Shown here: piece by piece, positions 36,182 to 45,481 of the stretch
Layout: every line of letters begins with the position of its first letter
Numbering within the stretch: the first letter of the stretch is position 1
From: Anaerolineae bacterium
GTDB lineage: Bacteria > Chloroflexota > Anaerolineae > Aggregatilineales > Phototrophicaceae
DNA: 64,000 nucleotides
Assembly: GCA_022824465.1 (NCBI GenBank)
Contig: JAJDZV010000009.1
Span: 124,001-188,000 of the forward strand
Direction: 5' to 3'
Translations under genes and position numbers: made by a program
Notes under the pieces: model-generated
Told to the model about the DNA's origin: nothing
What the model saw: the letters and a program-made list of their open reading frames with translations, nothing else
The model's database searches: none

Positions 36182-37816
36182 CTAGCTCGCCAGGCCGGCG
36201 AAAATGGACGAAACCGTCGTGTTGATCAGCGGCAGTATCCAGTTGGGATAGACGCCGGTCAACAACATCAAAAGGATTAGAGGCGCCATCCCAAGCAGCT
36301 CTGCCGGCGTCAATTCCAGGCTATAGTCGCGCCAGCGCAAATTGAAAGGACCGTGCAAGACCGCGCGAATGCCCTTCAAGATATAGCCGCCGGTGAAGAG
36401 CAAGCCGATCATGGCGATCGCCGTTAGCGCGGTGAATACTGGCCACGCGCCGCGCACGATCAGGAACTCGCTTACGAAGCCGTTCAAGCCCGGCAATCCC
36501 AGACTGGCGAAACTGGTGAATAGCAAAATCGCGCCGAAGACAGGGGCTTTCACCCAGAGCCCGCCGTAATCGCTGAGCTCGCGGGTATGCGTCTTGTGAT
36601 AGAGCGCGCCAGCCAACAAAAACATGCCAGCCGAGCTCAGCCCGTGATTAAACATCTGCAAGACCGTGCCGTTGCCCGCCAGGATCGCCGTCTGAATATC
36701 GGCGCCTAGATCCGCGCCCGTCCAGATTTGCGCGTAGGTCTGGGCGAAGACGGCGATGCCGATGCCGACGAAGCCCATATGGTTGACCGAGCTGTAGGCG
36801 ACCAGTCGCTTTATGTCGGTCTGGCCAAATGCGGCGAAGGCGCCAAGCACGATGCCGACAACAGAGAGAATCGCGAAGAGCGTCGCCACATTCACGCCGA
36901 TGATGACGACCTCGGTCAGCCAGACATCGGGGAAGAACGGAACGACCAATCGGATGAAACCATAAGCGCCGAGCTTCAACATGATGCCAGCCAGCAACAT
37001 GGAACCGGCGGTTGGCGCTTCGCCATGGGCATCAGGCAGCCAGGTGTGGAAGGGCCAAATCGGCACTTTGATGCAAAAGGCGACGAAGAAGCCGGCGAAA
37101 GCCAGCGCCTTGACCGTGCTGACCTCTATGCCGAGCAGCGCCTCCCCCTGGCGGAAGTGGGGCCATATCTCGGTAAGATCGGCAATGTTGTAAGTGCCGG
37201 CTGACCAGCCGATGAGTTGGGTCGCCAGTAGCATGCCCAGCGTGCCGCCAAAAGAATAGATCATGAACTTCGTCGAGGCATAAAAACGACCGCTGAATCT
37301 GATGCCGGCTTTCGGCAGGCTGCCCCACTGATTGATGAGGAAGTACATCGGCACGAGCGTCAACTCATAGAATAGGAAGAAAACCATCAGGTCCATCGCC
37401 ACGAAAACACCCATGCTGCCCGTTTCAAACAGGAGCAGCAGCGCCAGATGCATATTCGAGCGGTCTTCAATGTTCCAACTCGCCAAAACTGCCAATGGCG
37501 TCAAGATGCCAGTTAGCAAGACCATGACGACGCTGATGCCGTCGATGCCCAATGTCCAGCGAGCGCCGAGCGCCTCAAACCAGGGCGAGTCCTGCGTGAC
37601 GATGAACTGCTCATCGCCGATGGCCAAACCAGCCGCCTGATAATCGAAGAAGACTTTGATCGACAGCAGCGCCAACAATAGCGACAGGATCAACGCCGTC
37701 CAACGCCCGAGCTGCTTGCTTGGCGCCAAAGAGGCGAGCGACGCCACGATGAATGCGCTCAATGCCGGACCGAAGACCAGAACGGAGAGCGCGTCTATCC
37801 CAAAGACATCGATCAT
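36182..37816 (-). CDS. nuoM: NADH-quinone oxidoreductase subunit M, copy 2
   Basis: The second NuoM has 544 residues. It shows FLFYELTLVPMYFLINQWGS with the pump Glu, PFHTWLPDAHGEAPTAGSML, KRLVAYSSVNHMGFVGIGIA and LPGLNGFVSEFLIVRGAW. It is closer to the standard NuoM pattern than copy 1. It lies 10 bp before copy 1 and 12 bp after nuoL, so all three are surely co-transcribed. A second NuoM should add a fourth antiporter-like module to the membrane arm. Confidence 0.94.
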   Translation of the reverse strand: MIDVFGIDALSVLVFGPALSAFIVASLASLAPSKQLGRWTALILSLLLALLSIKVFFDYQAAGLAIGDEQFIVTQDSPWFEALGARWTLGIDGISVVMVLLTGILTPLAVLASWNIEDRSNMHLALLLLFETGSMGVFVAMDLMVFFLFYELTLVPMYFLINQWGSLPKAGIRFSGRFYASTKFMIYSFGGTLGMLLATQLIGWSAGTYNIADLTEIWPHFRQGEALLGIEVSTVKALAFAGFFVAFCIKVPIWPFHTWLPDAHGEAPTAGSMLLAGIMLKLGAYGFIRLVVPFFPDVWLTEVVIIGVNVATLFAILSVVGIVLGAFAAFGQTDIKRLVAYSSVNHMGFVGIGIAVFAQTYAQIWTGADLGADIQTAILAGNGTVLQMFNHGLSSAGMFLLAGALYHKTHTRELSDYGGLWVKAPVFGAILLFTSFASLGLPGLNGFVSEFLIVRGAWPVFTALTAIAMIGLLFTGGYILKGIRAVLHGPFNLRWRDYSLELTPAELLGMAPLILLMLLTGVYPNWILPLINTTVSSIFAGLAS

Positions 37817-37828
37817 GAATGCGTCTCC

Positions 37829-40150
37829 CTATTGCGCCAGCGCCGCGCCCGCCGATAGAACCAGGACGATGCCAATCACCGCCGCCGCCGCCAGCACCAG
37901 CAGCAAGTAAAGCTGCACGCGCCCGCTCTGCATCCGCCGCAGCCAGCCGCCCGCGTGGAATATCGCGATGGGGATGCCATCGCCGACGCCGTCAATCAGC
38001 CACAGGTTCAAGACCTTCGTCAGGTCGCCCAGCCAGGCGGCGATGCGCGCGATGATATGCAGCAGCGCGTCGATGATGCCGCGGTCGAGCAAGACGATCA
38101 CTTGCCGCGCCAGCCATTGCGATGGCTGGACGAAAACCTCGCCATAAATGTCATCAAGATAGTAGCGATTCTGGAATAACGTATGCAGCGGACCCAGCGT
38201 CTTCACAAGCGGATCGGGCTGCCCAGCTCGCAATGGCCTCCGCCAATACATCATGTAGCCCAGCCACAAACCCAGCAGCGCGACGATGAAAGACGTCGCC
38301 ACTGGCACGATGTTGAATGGCGGCGGCTTCGCGTGGTAATCGGGCAGAGAAGCGAAGGCGGCAGTCGCCTCGGGCAGCGGCAGCGATTCAATCATCAGAT
38401 GCTTGAAATTGTTGTACTCCGGCGAAAATATCGGACCCAGAACCGGAAAATCGGTCGGCACGCCGACGAATCCAGCGCCGATGGCAAAGACAGCCAGAAT
38501 CAATAGCGGCAAGGTCATCGTGAAGCTGATGAGGCCCTGCCCCAGGTTGGCGTGTTTCGCCGCTTCACTGCGTGGCTCGCCGCCAAAGGTCAGCGAGATT
38601 TGGCGCATGGTGTAAAAGGCGGTCATGAAAGCCGCCAGCGCCAGCAGCACAAACACCAGACCGTGCGCGCCGCTGCCATACTTGTCCAGCAACAGCCAGG
38701 CGTCAGCCAGAATTTCATCCTTGGACCAGAAACCGGCCGTGATGAGCGGCAAGCCAGAGAGCGACAATCCGCCGATCAGGAATGTCCAGAAGGTCACAGG
38801 CATAGTCTTGCGCAGCCCGCCCATATTCATCATGTCCTGAGCGTCGAAGTGATGATCATGGTCATCATGGCCGTGATCGCCGTGTTCATGCGCGTGATGC
38901 TCGCCGTGCTCCATGCCATGGATGACCGAGCCAGCCGCCATAAAGAGCAGCGCCTTGAAAAAGCCGTGCGTGATGAGATGGAACGCGGCCGCAATATAGG
39001 CGCCGATGCCCAAAGCCGCCATCATAAAGCCAAGCTGCGATATCGTCGAATAGGCAAGCACCGCTTTAACATCGTTCTGCGCCAAAGCCATCGTCGCCGC
39101 CAGCAATGCCGTGAAGGCGCCAACTACCGCCATGAAAGCCAGCGGCTCAGTCAATATCCCATGATGCGGATCGCCGCCGGCCGCAAACAGCGGATACAAG
39201 CGAACGAGCGAAAAGATGCCGGCCGAAACCATCGCCGCAGCGTGAATCATCGCGCTGACGGGCGTCGGACCTTCCATCGCGTCTGGCAGCCAGACATGCA
39301 GCGGGAATTGCGCTGACTTGCCGACCGTGCCGATGATGAGAAAAATGCCGATGATGCTCGCGGCGCTGACGGTCCAGCCGCCGAAGATGATCGGCGTGGT
39401 CGTCGCCAGCAAATCCAGCGCTTCCGGATTGTACATGATCTCGCGGAAGCTGAGCGTGCCAGTGATGCTGTAGAGATAAGCGATGCCCAATAGCATGACG
39501 ACATCGGCGATGCGCGTCGTGGTGAAGGCTTTGATGGCGGCTTTGTAGGCGCTTTCTTTTTCGAACCAGAAACCGATGAGCATATAAGAACAGACACCCA
39601 TGATCTCCCAGCCGACGAAGAGCAGCAGCACATTATCAGCCACCACCAGCGTCAGCATGGCGCCGGCAAAGAGCGAGATCAAGGCGAAGAAGCGCGCCTG
39701 CCGCGGGTCATGCGCCATATAACCGATGGAATATATGAAGATCATCAACACCGCGATCGGCACCATGACCAGCATGATGACCGTCGCCGGATCCACTAAG
39801 ACGCCCATGTGAAAGGCCGTCGTGCCCGTGTCCATCCAGGCGATGCTGCTGGCGAGCGCATCCTGCCCCAAATGATGCAACAGCGACGCGTTGGCAAGGG
39901 TCTGCCAGCTTAACAATAGCGCGGCGAGTACGCCTGTCATGCCGACTATGACGCTGATGACGCGACTCCAGGGATGAACCACCGGCACCATCATGCCGTC
40001 ATAATCCGGATGATGTCCGCCATATTCATGATGATCGGTCGCGGGAACCAGCTTCGACTTGTTGGTGACCAACGTGATGATGAGGAATGCCAGCAGCGGA
40101 CCAGCCGGGATCAGCCAGGGCAGAGCGTTAGGATCGTTGAGGAAGTCCAT
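37829..40150 (-). CDS. nuoL: NADH-quinone oxidoreductase subunit L with His-rich loop
   Basis: The distal pump subunit has 773 residues; E. coli has 613. The pump Glu is in VGWEIMGVCSYMLIGFW, and HVWLPDAMEGPTPVSAMIH and AVLAYSTISQLGFMMAALG are standard. A His-rich insertion (residues about 411-434, containing EHHAHEHGDHGHDDHDHH) sits where normal NuoL has a short loop before MGGLRK. A smaller His cluster lies at 39-47. The C-terminus has the long lateral helix region (QVIVLLDRGIIDALLHIIA and onward) and a last membrane helix. Confidence 0.95.
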   Translation of the reverse strand: MDFLNDPNALPWLIPAGPLLAFLIITLVTNKSKLVPATDHHEYGGHHPDYDGMMVPVVHPWSRVISVIVGMTGVLAALLLSWQTLANASLLHHLGQDALASSIAWMDTGTTAFHMGVLVDPATVIMLVMVPIAVLMIFIYSIGYMAHDPRQARFFALISLFAGAMLTLVVADNVLLLFVGWEIMGVCSYMLIGFWFEKESAYKAAIKAFTTTRIADVVMLLGIAYLYSITGTLSFREIMYNPEALDLLATTTPIIFGGWTVSAASIIGIFLIIGTVGKSAQFPLHVWLPDAMEGPTPVSAMIHAAAMVSAGIFSLVRLYPLFAAGGDPHHGILTEPLAFMAVVGAFTALLAATMALAQNDVKAVLAYSTISQLGFMMAALGIGAYIAAAFHLITHGFFKALLFMAAGSVIHGMEHGEHHAHEHGDHGHDDHDHHFDAQDMMNMGGLRKTMPVTFWTFLIGGLSLSGLPLITAGFWSKDEILADAWLLLDKYGSGAHGLVFVLLALAAFMTAFYTMRQISLTFGGEPRSEAAKHANLGQGLISFTMTLPLLILAVFAIGAGFVGVPTDFPVLGPIFSPEYNNFKHLMIESLPLPEATAAFASLPDYHAKPPPFNIVPVATSFIVALLGLWLGYMMYWRRPLRAGQPDPLVKTLGPLHTLFQNRYYLDDIYGEVFVQPSQWLARQVIVLLDRGIIDALLHIIARIAAWLGDLTKVLNLWLIDGVGDGIPIAIFHAGGWLRRMQSGRVQLYLLLVLAAAAVIGIVLVLSAGAALAQ

Positions 40151-40158
40151 GGCGGTCC

Positions 40159-40479
40159 TTATCCTTTGAGCGCGACGGCTTCTTCCGGTATCACCGAACG
40201 CCGATTGCGATACACCGTGATGATAATCGCCAAACCGACCGCCGCTTCCGCCGCCGCCACTATCAACACGAAAGCCGTGAAAGCATAGCCGTTAAGCAGC
40301 AAGTCGGTGCTCGTCTCGCTGTAGCGCCAAAAGGCGACCAGATTGATATTTACCGCGTTCAGCATCAACTCGACGCTCATCAATATCGCGACAGCGTTGC
40401 GGCGTGCCAAGACGCCAAAGACGCCAATCGAGAATAACGCGCCAGCGACCGCCAGATACATCCAGAGAGGCACGAGCAT
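40159..40479 (-). CDS. nuoK: NADH-quinone oxidoreductase subunit K
   Basis: A three-helix membrane subunit, 106 residues. The landmarks are [20 protein letters not shown] with the conserved Glu in helix 2, then AVNINLVAF and [18 protein letters not shown] with the second Glu in helix 3. It lies 8 bp before nuoL and 11 bp after nuoJ. Confidence 0.96.
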   Translation of the reverse strand: MLVPLWMYLAVAGALFSIGVFGVLARRNAVAILMSVELMLNAVNINLVAFWRYSETSTDLLLNGYAFTAFVLIVAAAEAAVGLAIIITVYRNRRSVIPEEAVALKG

Positions 40480-40490
40480 AAGCTTCCTCC

Positions 40491-41003
40491 CTAAGCCTTC
40501 TCGTCGCGGGCGATGAAGATCGCGCCGATCATCGCCGCCGTCAACAAGACCGACGCCAGCAGAAACGGCACGACATAGCCGTTCTCGTCAACCAGGGCGA
40601 TACCGAGGTCTCGAGTCGAAGCCACGTACTCCGGCGCCGACTCCGGCAAATGGCCCCCGAAGATCGGCACGGTGATGCCAAAGAGCAAGACCAGAAACAG
40701 CAGCAGCGAGCCGACGAAACTCGGCACGACTCGGATATAGCGCGTTTTGATCCGCGTCACGCTGCGCGTCAGCATGACCGCGAAGGTGATCAGAATCGCG
40801 ATGGCGCCGATGTAAACCAGAATCTGCACCGCCGCCAGGAAGGGCGCGCTCAACAGAATGAAGAATCCGGCCACGCCAAACAAACTCACCATAAGCCAAA
40901 TCGTGCCCTGAAAAAGATTGCGCGTCGTGACAACGCCGATGCCGCCGCCCAGCGTCAGTATTGAAAAGACGACGAATCCGATTGTGACCGCGTTCAATGC
41001 CAT
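40491..41003 (-). CDS. nuoJ: NADH-quinone oxidoreductase subunit J
   Basis: A five-helix membrane subunit of complex I, 170 residues. It has [24 protein letters not shown] and [24 protein letters not shown], which includes the pi-bulge helix of the family. The last helix is [20 protein letters not shown]. The position between nuoH and nuoK is standard, but nuoI is missing from its usual place. Confidence 0.95.
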   Translation of the reverse strand: MALNAVTIGFVVFSILTLGGGIGVVTTRNLFQGTIWLMVSLFGVAGFFILLSAPFLAAVQILVYIGAIAILITFAVMLTRSVTRIKTRYIRVVPSFVGSLLLFLVLLFGITVPIFGGHLPESAPEYVASTRDLGIALVDENGYVVPFLLASVLLTAAMIGAIFIARDEKA

Positions 41004-41016
41004 CTCGCCGCTCTCC

Positions 41017-42231
41017 CTAGTCCGCCGCCTGCGCCAGCGCCGCTCGAGCCGCCATCGATTCGCGCCGCGCCTCTTGACCGCGCTTGCGCAAGAGGCCCAG
41101 CAAGTAGACGGTCATCGCGCCATTGATCAGCAGCAAAACCACCGTCGTCGGCAGTAGCTCGACGAAGCCGGCGCTGACCAGATCGCGCGGCGAAATGCCC
41201 AATTCCTGCATCACCTTTAGCGCCAGCGATATGAATATCAGATTCGCAATTGAAAGCGGCACCAGAAATTTCCAGTTGAATGCCATGATCTGATCGATGC
41301 GCAAACGCGGCACGGTATTGCGCAGCCACAATGTCGTGAAATAGATGAGACCGCCTTTCGCGCCCAACCAGGCGAAAGCGATCAGCGGCGATTCATAATA
41401 GAGCGGACCCATCCAGCCGCCGAAAAACAGCAGCGCCATCAGGATGCCGTTGGTGAAAACGTGCAGGAACTCGGCGGCGAAAAACATGCCGAATTTCATG
41501 CCCGAGTATTCGATGTTGAAGCCAGCCACCAGCTCGGACTCGGCTTCGATGAGGTCAAATGGCGCCCGTCCGGTCTCGGCCTGTGCCGACACGTAAAAGA
41601 TCACGAAGGCCAAGGGCGACAACACCACAAACCACATGCCCGTCTGCGCATTGACGATATCGAGCAGGCTCATGCTGCCAGCCAGCATGACGGGCACGAG
41701 CAAGGCGAATACCAGCGGCACCTCATAGCTCACCAGCAGCGACACCACACGAAAGGCGCCGAGAAGCGCGTACTTGTTGTTGCTGGCCCAGCCGGCGACC
41801 ATGATCGCCAGCGTGCCAAAAGAGGCGATCGCTACGAAGTACAGCGCGCCGATTTCCAAATCAACTCCGAAATGGAAGGGCGTGAAGGGAATGACCGCCC
41901 AGATTAGCACGACCGAGGCGAAGGACACCAGCGGCGCGGCGTTGTACAGCACACGATCGGCCGCGGTCGGCGTGATATCCTCCTTGCTCAAGAGCTTGAT
42001 CATGTCGGCGATAGTTTGCAGTAAGCCAACCGGTCCAACGCGATTGGGTCCGATGCGGTCTTGAATGCGCGCCGCCACCTTGCGCTCGATCCAAATGAGC
42101 AAGATGACCGTTATCAAGGGAATGCCGCTGACCAGAAGGACGCCGACCAAAAGCGACAGGAACCGCGCCAGCCCGGCGTCAGCGCCCGACTCAACGAGCA
42201 GGTGGCATAAGCCCGTGCAAACTTCGTCCAT
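41017..42231 (-). CDS. nuoH: NADH-quinone oxidoreductase subunit H
   Basis: The subunit forms the quinone chamber at the arm junction. It has 404 residues and eight membrane helices. The signatures are WIERKVAARIQDRIGPNRVG, the quinone-site loops around LLSKEDITPTAADRVLYNAA, and PFDLIEAESELVAGFNIEYS. The C-terminal ~45 residues are Ala/Arg-rich and longer than usual. It lies 28 bp after nuoA; the genes nuoB, C and D that normally intervene are elsewhere. Confidence 0.96.
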   Translation of the reverse strand: MDEVCTGLCHLLVESGADAGLARFLSLLVGVLLVSGIPLITVILLIWIERKVAARIQDRIGPNRVGPVGLLQTIADMIKLLSKEDITPTAADRVLYNAAPLVSFASVVLIWAVIPFTPFHFGVDLEIGALYFVAIASFGTLAIMVAGWASNNKYALLGAFRVVSLLVSYEVPLVFALLVPVMLAGSMSLLDIVNAQTGMWFVVLSPLAFVIFYVSAQAETGRAPFDLIEAESELVAGFNIEYSGMKFGMFFAAEFLHVFTNGILMALLFFGGWMGPLYYESPLIAFAWLGAKGGLIYFTTLWLRNTVPRLRIDQIMAFNWKFLVPLSIANLIFISLALKVMQELGISPRDLVSAGFVELLPTTVVLLLINGAMTVYLLGLLRKRGQEARRESMAARAALAQAAD

Positions 42232-42259
42232 GTCGTCTCCAGCCCGCCTCAGCTCGACC

Positions 42260-42622
42260 CTATTTCCAATCCAGCGCGTTCTTCTTCCAGGCGTAAAACA
42301 GCGCGTCCGTCAGCAGGAAGATAAACAGGAAACCAGCGACAAAACCGAACAAACTCATCTCGTTGTAGGCCACCGCCCACGGGAACAGGAACACCATCTC
42401 GACATCAAACACGAGAAAAATCAGACCATAAATGTAGTACTGCACTCTAAACTGCACCCAGGCGTCGCCGATGGTCTCGACGCCGCACTCGTAGGTGGAG
42501 CTCTTCAACACATTCGGTTTGCGCGGTCGGAAGAGCCAGGCGATGACTATCGGCAAGGCCGGGAACACCGGCGCCAGCACCGCAAACAAGCCTATAAATG
42601 CCCACTCGTTAAGTACGTTCAT
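42260..42622 (-). CDS. nuoA: NADH-quinone oxidoreductase subunit A
   Basis: A three-helix membrane subunit, 120 residues. The hallmark is KSSTYECGVETIGDAWVQFR and YYIYGLIFLVFDVEMVFLFPWA. It is the first gene of the block A-H-J-K-L-M-M-N, which holds only membrane-arm genes. Confidence 0.96.
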   Translation of the reverse strand: MNVLNEWAFIGLFAVLAPVFPALPIVIAWLFRPRKPNVLKSSTYECGVETIGDAWVQFRVQYYIYGLIFLVFDVEMVFLFPWAVAYNEMSLFGFVAGFLFIFLLTDALFYAWKKNALDWK

Positions 42623-42722
42623 CGCGCCGAATCCTGTAAACAGCTATCCCCTCGCGCTGCTCGCCAATTCCGAAACCCGCGTCAAAGCCCGAGAGTTTGC
42701 GCCATTTATCACAAACGGGATA

Positions 42723-42751
42723 AGTATAGCAGTAGCGTTTTTGTTATGCAA
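42723..42751 (-). promoter_or_regulatory. Promoter for the nuo block
   Basis: On the - strand TTGCAT (42751-42746), a 17-bp spacer and TATACT (42728-42723) with a preceding TGC give an extended -10 promoter about 100 bp before nuoA. Confidence 0.6.
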
Positions 42752-42829
42752 CGGACTTTTGGACTCGGCTTTTGCGATTGCCGCCGACAACTTGGCGCGC
42801 GTCGCACAGGAATCTCCGCCCTAAACTGT

Positions 42830-42835
42830 TACAAT
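42830..42835 (+). promoter_or_regulatory. Extended -10 promoter for the first FemAB gene
   Basis: TGT-TACAAT on the + strand lies 33 bp before the ATG at 42868. The -35 region is poor. It makes the nuo/FemAB gap a divergent promoter region. Confidence 0.45.
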
Positions 42836-42867
42836 GAATCATCGCCAAGCTCAGCAGAGCCCAGCCT

Positions 42868-43905
42868 ATGACCGCAACCAGAGAAATCGCGATGGCCTCC
42901 GATTCTAATTGCAGCGAGTCCGCCGACTGGGATGACTTTGTTCAGTCCCATCCGCGCGCGCATCTGCTGCAGCTATCTCGTTGGGGCATGCTGAAGCAGA
43001 AGTTCGGCTGGGACGCGCGCATTGTCACATTGAACGACAATGACCGCATCTGTGCCGGCGCCCTCGTCTTGCTGAAACAGCTGCCCATATTCGCCGGCAA
43101 AATGGCGTATGTGCCGATGGGCGGCTTCGCGTCCGCTCCCACCGAGTACGAGGCGCTGTGGTTCGCGATTCGCCGCGAGACCGGCGCCGCCTTTCTCAAG
43201 CTGGAACCGGGTTGCTTACCGTCCGGCGACGCGCCCGGCCTGGAGAGCATGGGCTTCAAACCGAGCCCGCAAACCATTCAGCCGGCGACGACTATCATCG
43301 TCGATATCGCCGCTGATGATGACGCGATACTAAGCCGAATGAACCAGGGCACGCGCCGCAAAATCCGCAAGAGCCTCGCTGGCGACATTATATATAAGGT
43401 TGGCGAACGCGCCGATCTCGCTGACTTTGTTGGGCTCGCCCAGCAAACCGGGGCGCGCAACGCATTCGGCGTGCACAGCGCCGCCTACTTCGAAACTGTT
43501 TACGATCTGTTCATGCCGCGATATGGCGCGCTTCTTCTGGCAGAGCACGACGGCGAACTTCTCGCGGCGATTATGGTCTTCGCGCTTGGCGATACCGCTT
43601 GGTATCTTTACGGTGCCTCGTCGCGCGCGCACAGCAAGCTCTACGCCACCTACGGCATTCAGTGGCGGGCAATGCAATGGGCGAAACAACGCGGCTGCCG
43701 CTACTATGACTTTTGGGGTGTGCCCGACTGCGACGAGTCGACGCTGGAAGCCCAATTCAAAACTCGCAGCGACGGCCTATGGGGCGTCTACGGCTTCAAG
43801 CGCGGCTGGGGCGGCATCGTCAGACGCTCGCTGGGCGCCTGGGATTTGGCTTGGAATCCCCTCGTCTACCAGGCATACCGCGCCGCTCTCAAGCTTCGAG
43901 GCTAG
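42868..43905 (+). CDS. FemAB-family aminoacyltransferase-like protein, copy 1
   Basis: The 345-residue protein has the double-GNAT FemX/FemAB fold: FVQSHPRAHLLQLSRWGMLK at the N-terminus, the basic hinge MNQGTRRKIRKSL before the second domain, and GIQWRAMQWAKQRGCRYYDF with GVYGFKRGWGG at the end. Family members add amino acids from aminoacyl-tRNA to the peptidoglycan peptide, or catalyse related acyl transfers. An alternative start is the ATG 8 codons downstream. It is a paralogue of the gene at 44428. Confidence 0.85.
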   Translation: MTATREIAMASDSNCSESADWDDFVQSHPRAHLLQLSRWGMLKQKFGWDARIVTLNDNDRICAGALVLLKQLPIFAGKMAYVPMGGFASAPTEYEALWFAIRRETGAAFLKLEPGCLPSGDAPGLESMGFKPSPQTIQPATTIIVDIAADDDAILSRMNQGTRRKIRKSLAGDIIYKVGERADLADFVGLAQQTGARNAFGVHSAAYFETVYDLFMPRYGALLLAEHDGELLAAIMVFALGDTAWYLYGASSRAHSKLYATYGIQWRAMQWAKQRGCRYYDFWGVPDCDESTLEAQFKTRSDGLWGVYGFKRGWGGIVRRSLGAWDLAWNPLVYQAYRAALKLRG

Positions 43906-44427
43906 CCTGAATTGCAGCCGCCCGCTTGCCAGGGTCCTTCGCGCCATTGACGCGTCGAATCGCTCTATGCGCGACCAAATAGTCGCCTTCGGACGATGCT
44001 TTTGTGCTAGGCTAACTTGCATGCGTAATCTGTCCAATCCCCCCACCCTAGGCGAAAACCTTCGCCGCTACCGAGGCGGCCGAACCATTCGTCGCGCAAG
44101 GCTCAACTGTATCGTTACTGTATCGATACAGCTGCGAAATTCTATGTCCTCTTTCTATACGGCGCATATACCCGGAGTATCCATTGCCCCGCCTTTTATA
44201 GCCAATCGCCAGCCTCTGCTTCAGGCGCTGTCCTTCCGCTTCGTCCCGCTCCAGATTGCCAGATTGCCGAAAAAATATCTTTCTGCGGGAGGTATCTCGG
44301 CGCAAGGCAGCGCCATGGGCAAAACGACCGCTATCGGGGAGCGCGATTACATTCTTATAGCGTCCCTTGCCCGGCGCGACTCACCCGCTATTGAGGAAGG
44401 ACAGCCAGCATTCTGAAAATTCGCGAA
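43906..44427 (+). other. 522-bp region between the two FemAB genes, no supported gene
   Basis: An open frame crosses the region on the + strand, but its residues lack domain pattern, and it begins inside the previous gene in another frame. A short piece from 44020 (TLGENLRRYR) recalls the start of an XRE-type helix-turn-helix but breaks off at once, so it could be a remnant. The palindrome at 44107-44131 is the only regular structure. This part is somewhat less GC-rich than the flanking genes. Confidence 0.5.
44107..44131. repeat. Palindrome with repeated half-site (CTGTATCG)
   Basis: CTGTATCGATACAG (44118-44131) is a perfect 14-bp palindrome, and the half-site CTGTATCG also occurs at 44107-44114. 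This is typical of a dimeric regulator binding site, about 300 bp before the second FemAB gene. Confidence 0.45.
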
Positions 44428-45468
44428 ATGCACGAGCCCAGTCGCTGGAACAACGCGCTGCGAAGTCTGCCCTTCGCTCATATCCTGCAGACTTGGGAAT
44501 GGGGCGAGTTCAAACGCGAGACCGGCGGCTGGAACATGGAGCGGCTGGCATTCGAGCGCCATGGGAAAGTCGTGGCGATGGCGAGCTTGGCGACGCGCGC
44601 CATCGGTCCGCTCAAGGTGATGATGGTCAGCAAAGGTCCCGCGCTCGACTACGCCGATACCGAGTTGGCGCTTGAGATTCTGCGCGAACTGGAGCGCCGA
44701 GCCAAACGCTTCGGCGTCGTCTGGCTGAAGCTCGACCCCGATGTCATCGCTGCCACCGGTTTGCCCGGCGCAGACGACGACAGACTTAATCCGCGCGGAC
44801 TACAGGTCACGGACCTGCTGCGCGCGCGCGGCTGGCGCTTTTCCGCATCACAGGTGCAATTTCGCAACACGCTGACTATCGACCTCAAGCGCAGCGAAGA
44901 CGAAATCCTGGCGACCATGAGCGGCAATACTCGGCGCAAAACTCGCGTCGCCTACAAAAAAGGCGTGCGCATCCGGGCCGCAAGCGTGGAAGACCTCCCC
45001 CTGCTCTATCAGCTGTACCGCGTCACTGGCGAGCGCGATAAGTTTCTGATACGTCCCTTGGAATACTATGAACGCGCCTGGCGCGAATTCATGACAGCCG
45101 GGCTGGCTCACGCCCTGATCGCAGAATATCAGGGCAAAGCCATCGCCCACGTCATCCTGTTTCACTTCGGGCGCAAGTGCTGGTATTTCTACGGCGCCTC
45201 CGCCAACGAGCAACGTGAACGCATGCCCAATGTCGCGCTGCAGTGGGAGGCGATCAAATGGGCGAAGGCGCAGGGCTATGCGGTCTACGATATGTGGGGC
45301 GCGCCTGATGTCTTTGACGAAAGCGACGCGCTTTGGGGCGTATATCAATTCAAGCGCGGCTTTCGCGGCCAGCTGGTCAGGCATATCGGCGCCTGGGACT
45401 TTGCGCCTCAGCCCTGGCTGTATCATACTTATGTCCGGTGTGCGCCCAGACTGCTAAACCTGTTGTGA
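44428..45468 (+). CDS. FemAB-family aminoacyltransferase-like protein, copy 2
   Basis: The 346-residue paralogue of copy 1 shares the N-terminal HILQTWEWGEFKRETGGW, the hinge MSGNTRRKTRVAYKKGV, the acetyltransferase-like core (AHVILFHFGRKCWYFYGASA) and the ending NVALQWEAIKWAKAQGYAVY with GVYQFKRGFRG. The pair may act in sequence on the cell-wall peptide, as FemA and FemB do in staphylococci; this is an inference. A PhyH-type gene follows 13 bp later. Confidence 0.86.
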   Translation: MHEPSRWNNALRSLPFAHILQTWEWGEFKRETGGWNMERLAFERHGKVVAMASLATRAIGPLKVMMVSKGPALDYADTELALEILRELERRAKRFGVVWLKLDPDVIAATGLPGADDDRLNPRGLQVTDLLRARGWRFSASQVQFRNTLTIDLKRSEDEILATMSGNTRRKTRVAYKKGVRIRAASVEDLPLLYQLYRVTGERDKFLIRPLEYYERAWREFMTAGLAHALIAEYQGKAIAHVILFHFGRKCWYFYGASANEQRERMPNVALQWEAIKWAKAQGYAVYDMWGAPDVFDESDALWGVYQFKRGFRGQLVRHIGAWDFAPQPWLYHTYVRCAPRLLNLL

Positions 45469-45481
45469 CCAAGGAGCTGCG

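Noticed and set aside
43400..44416. 338-codon open frame on the + strand through the FemAB gap
   Set aside because: It starts inside FemAB copy 1 in another frame, and its Ser/Arg/Cys-rich sequence has no domain. Only a short HTH-like fragment is of note.
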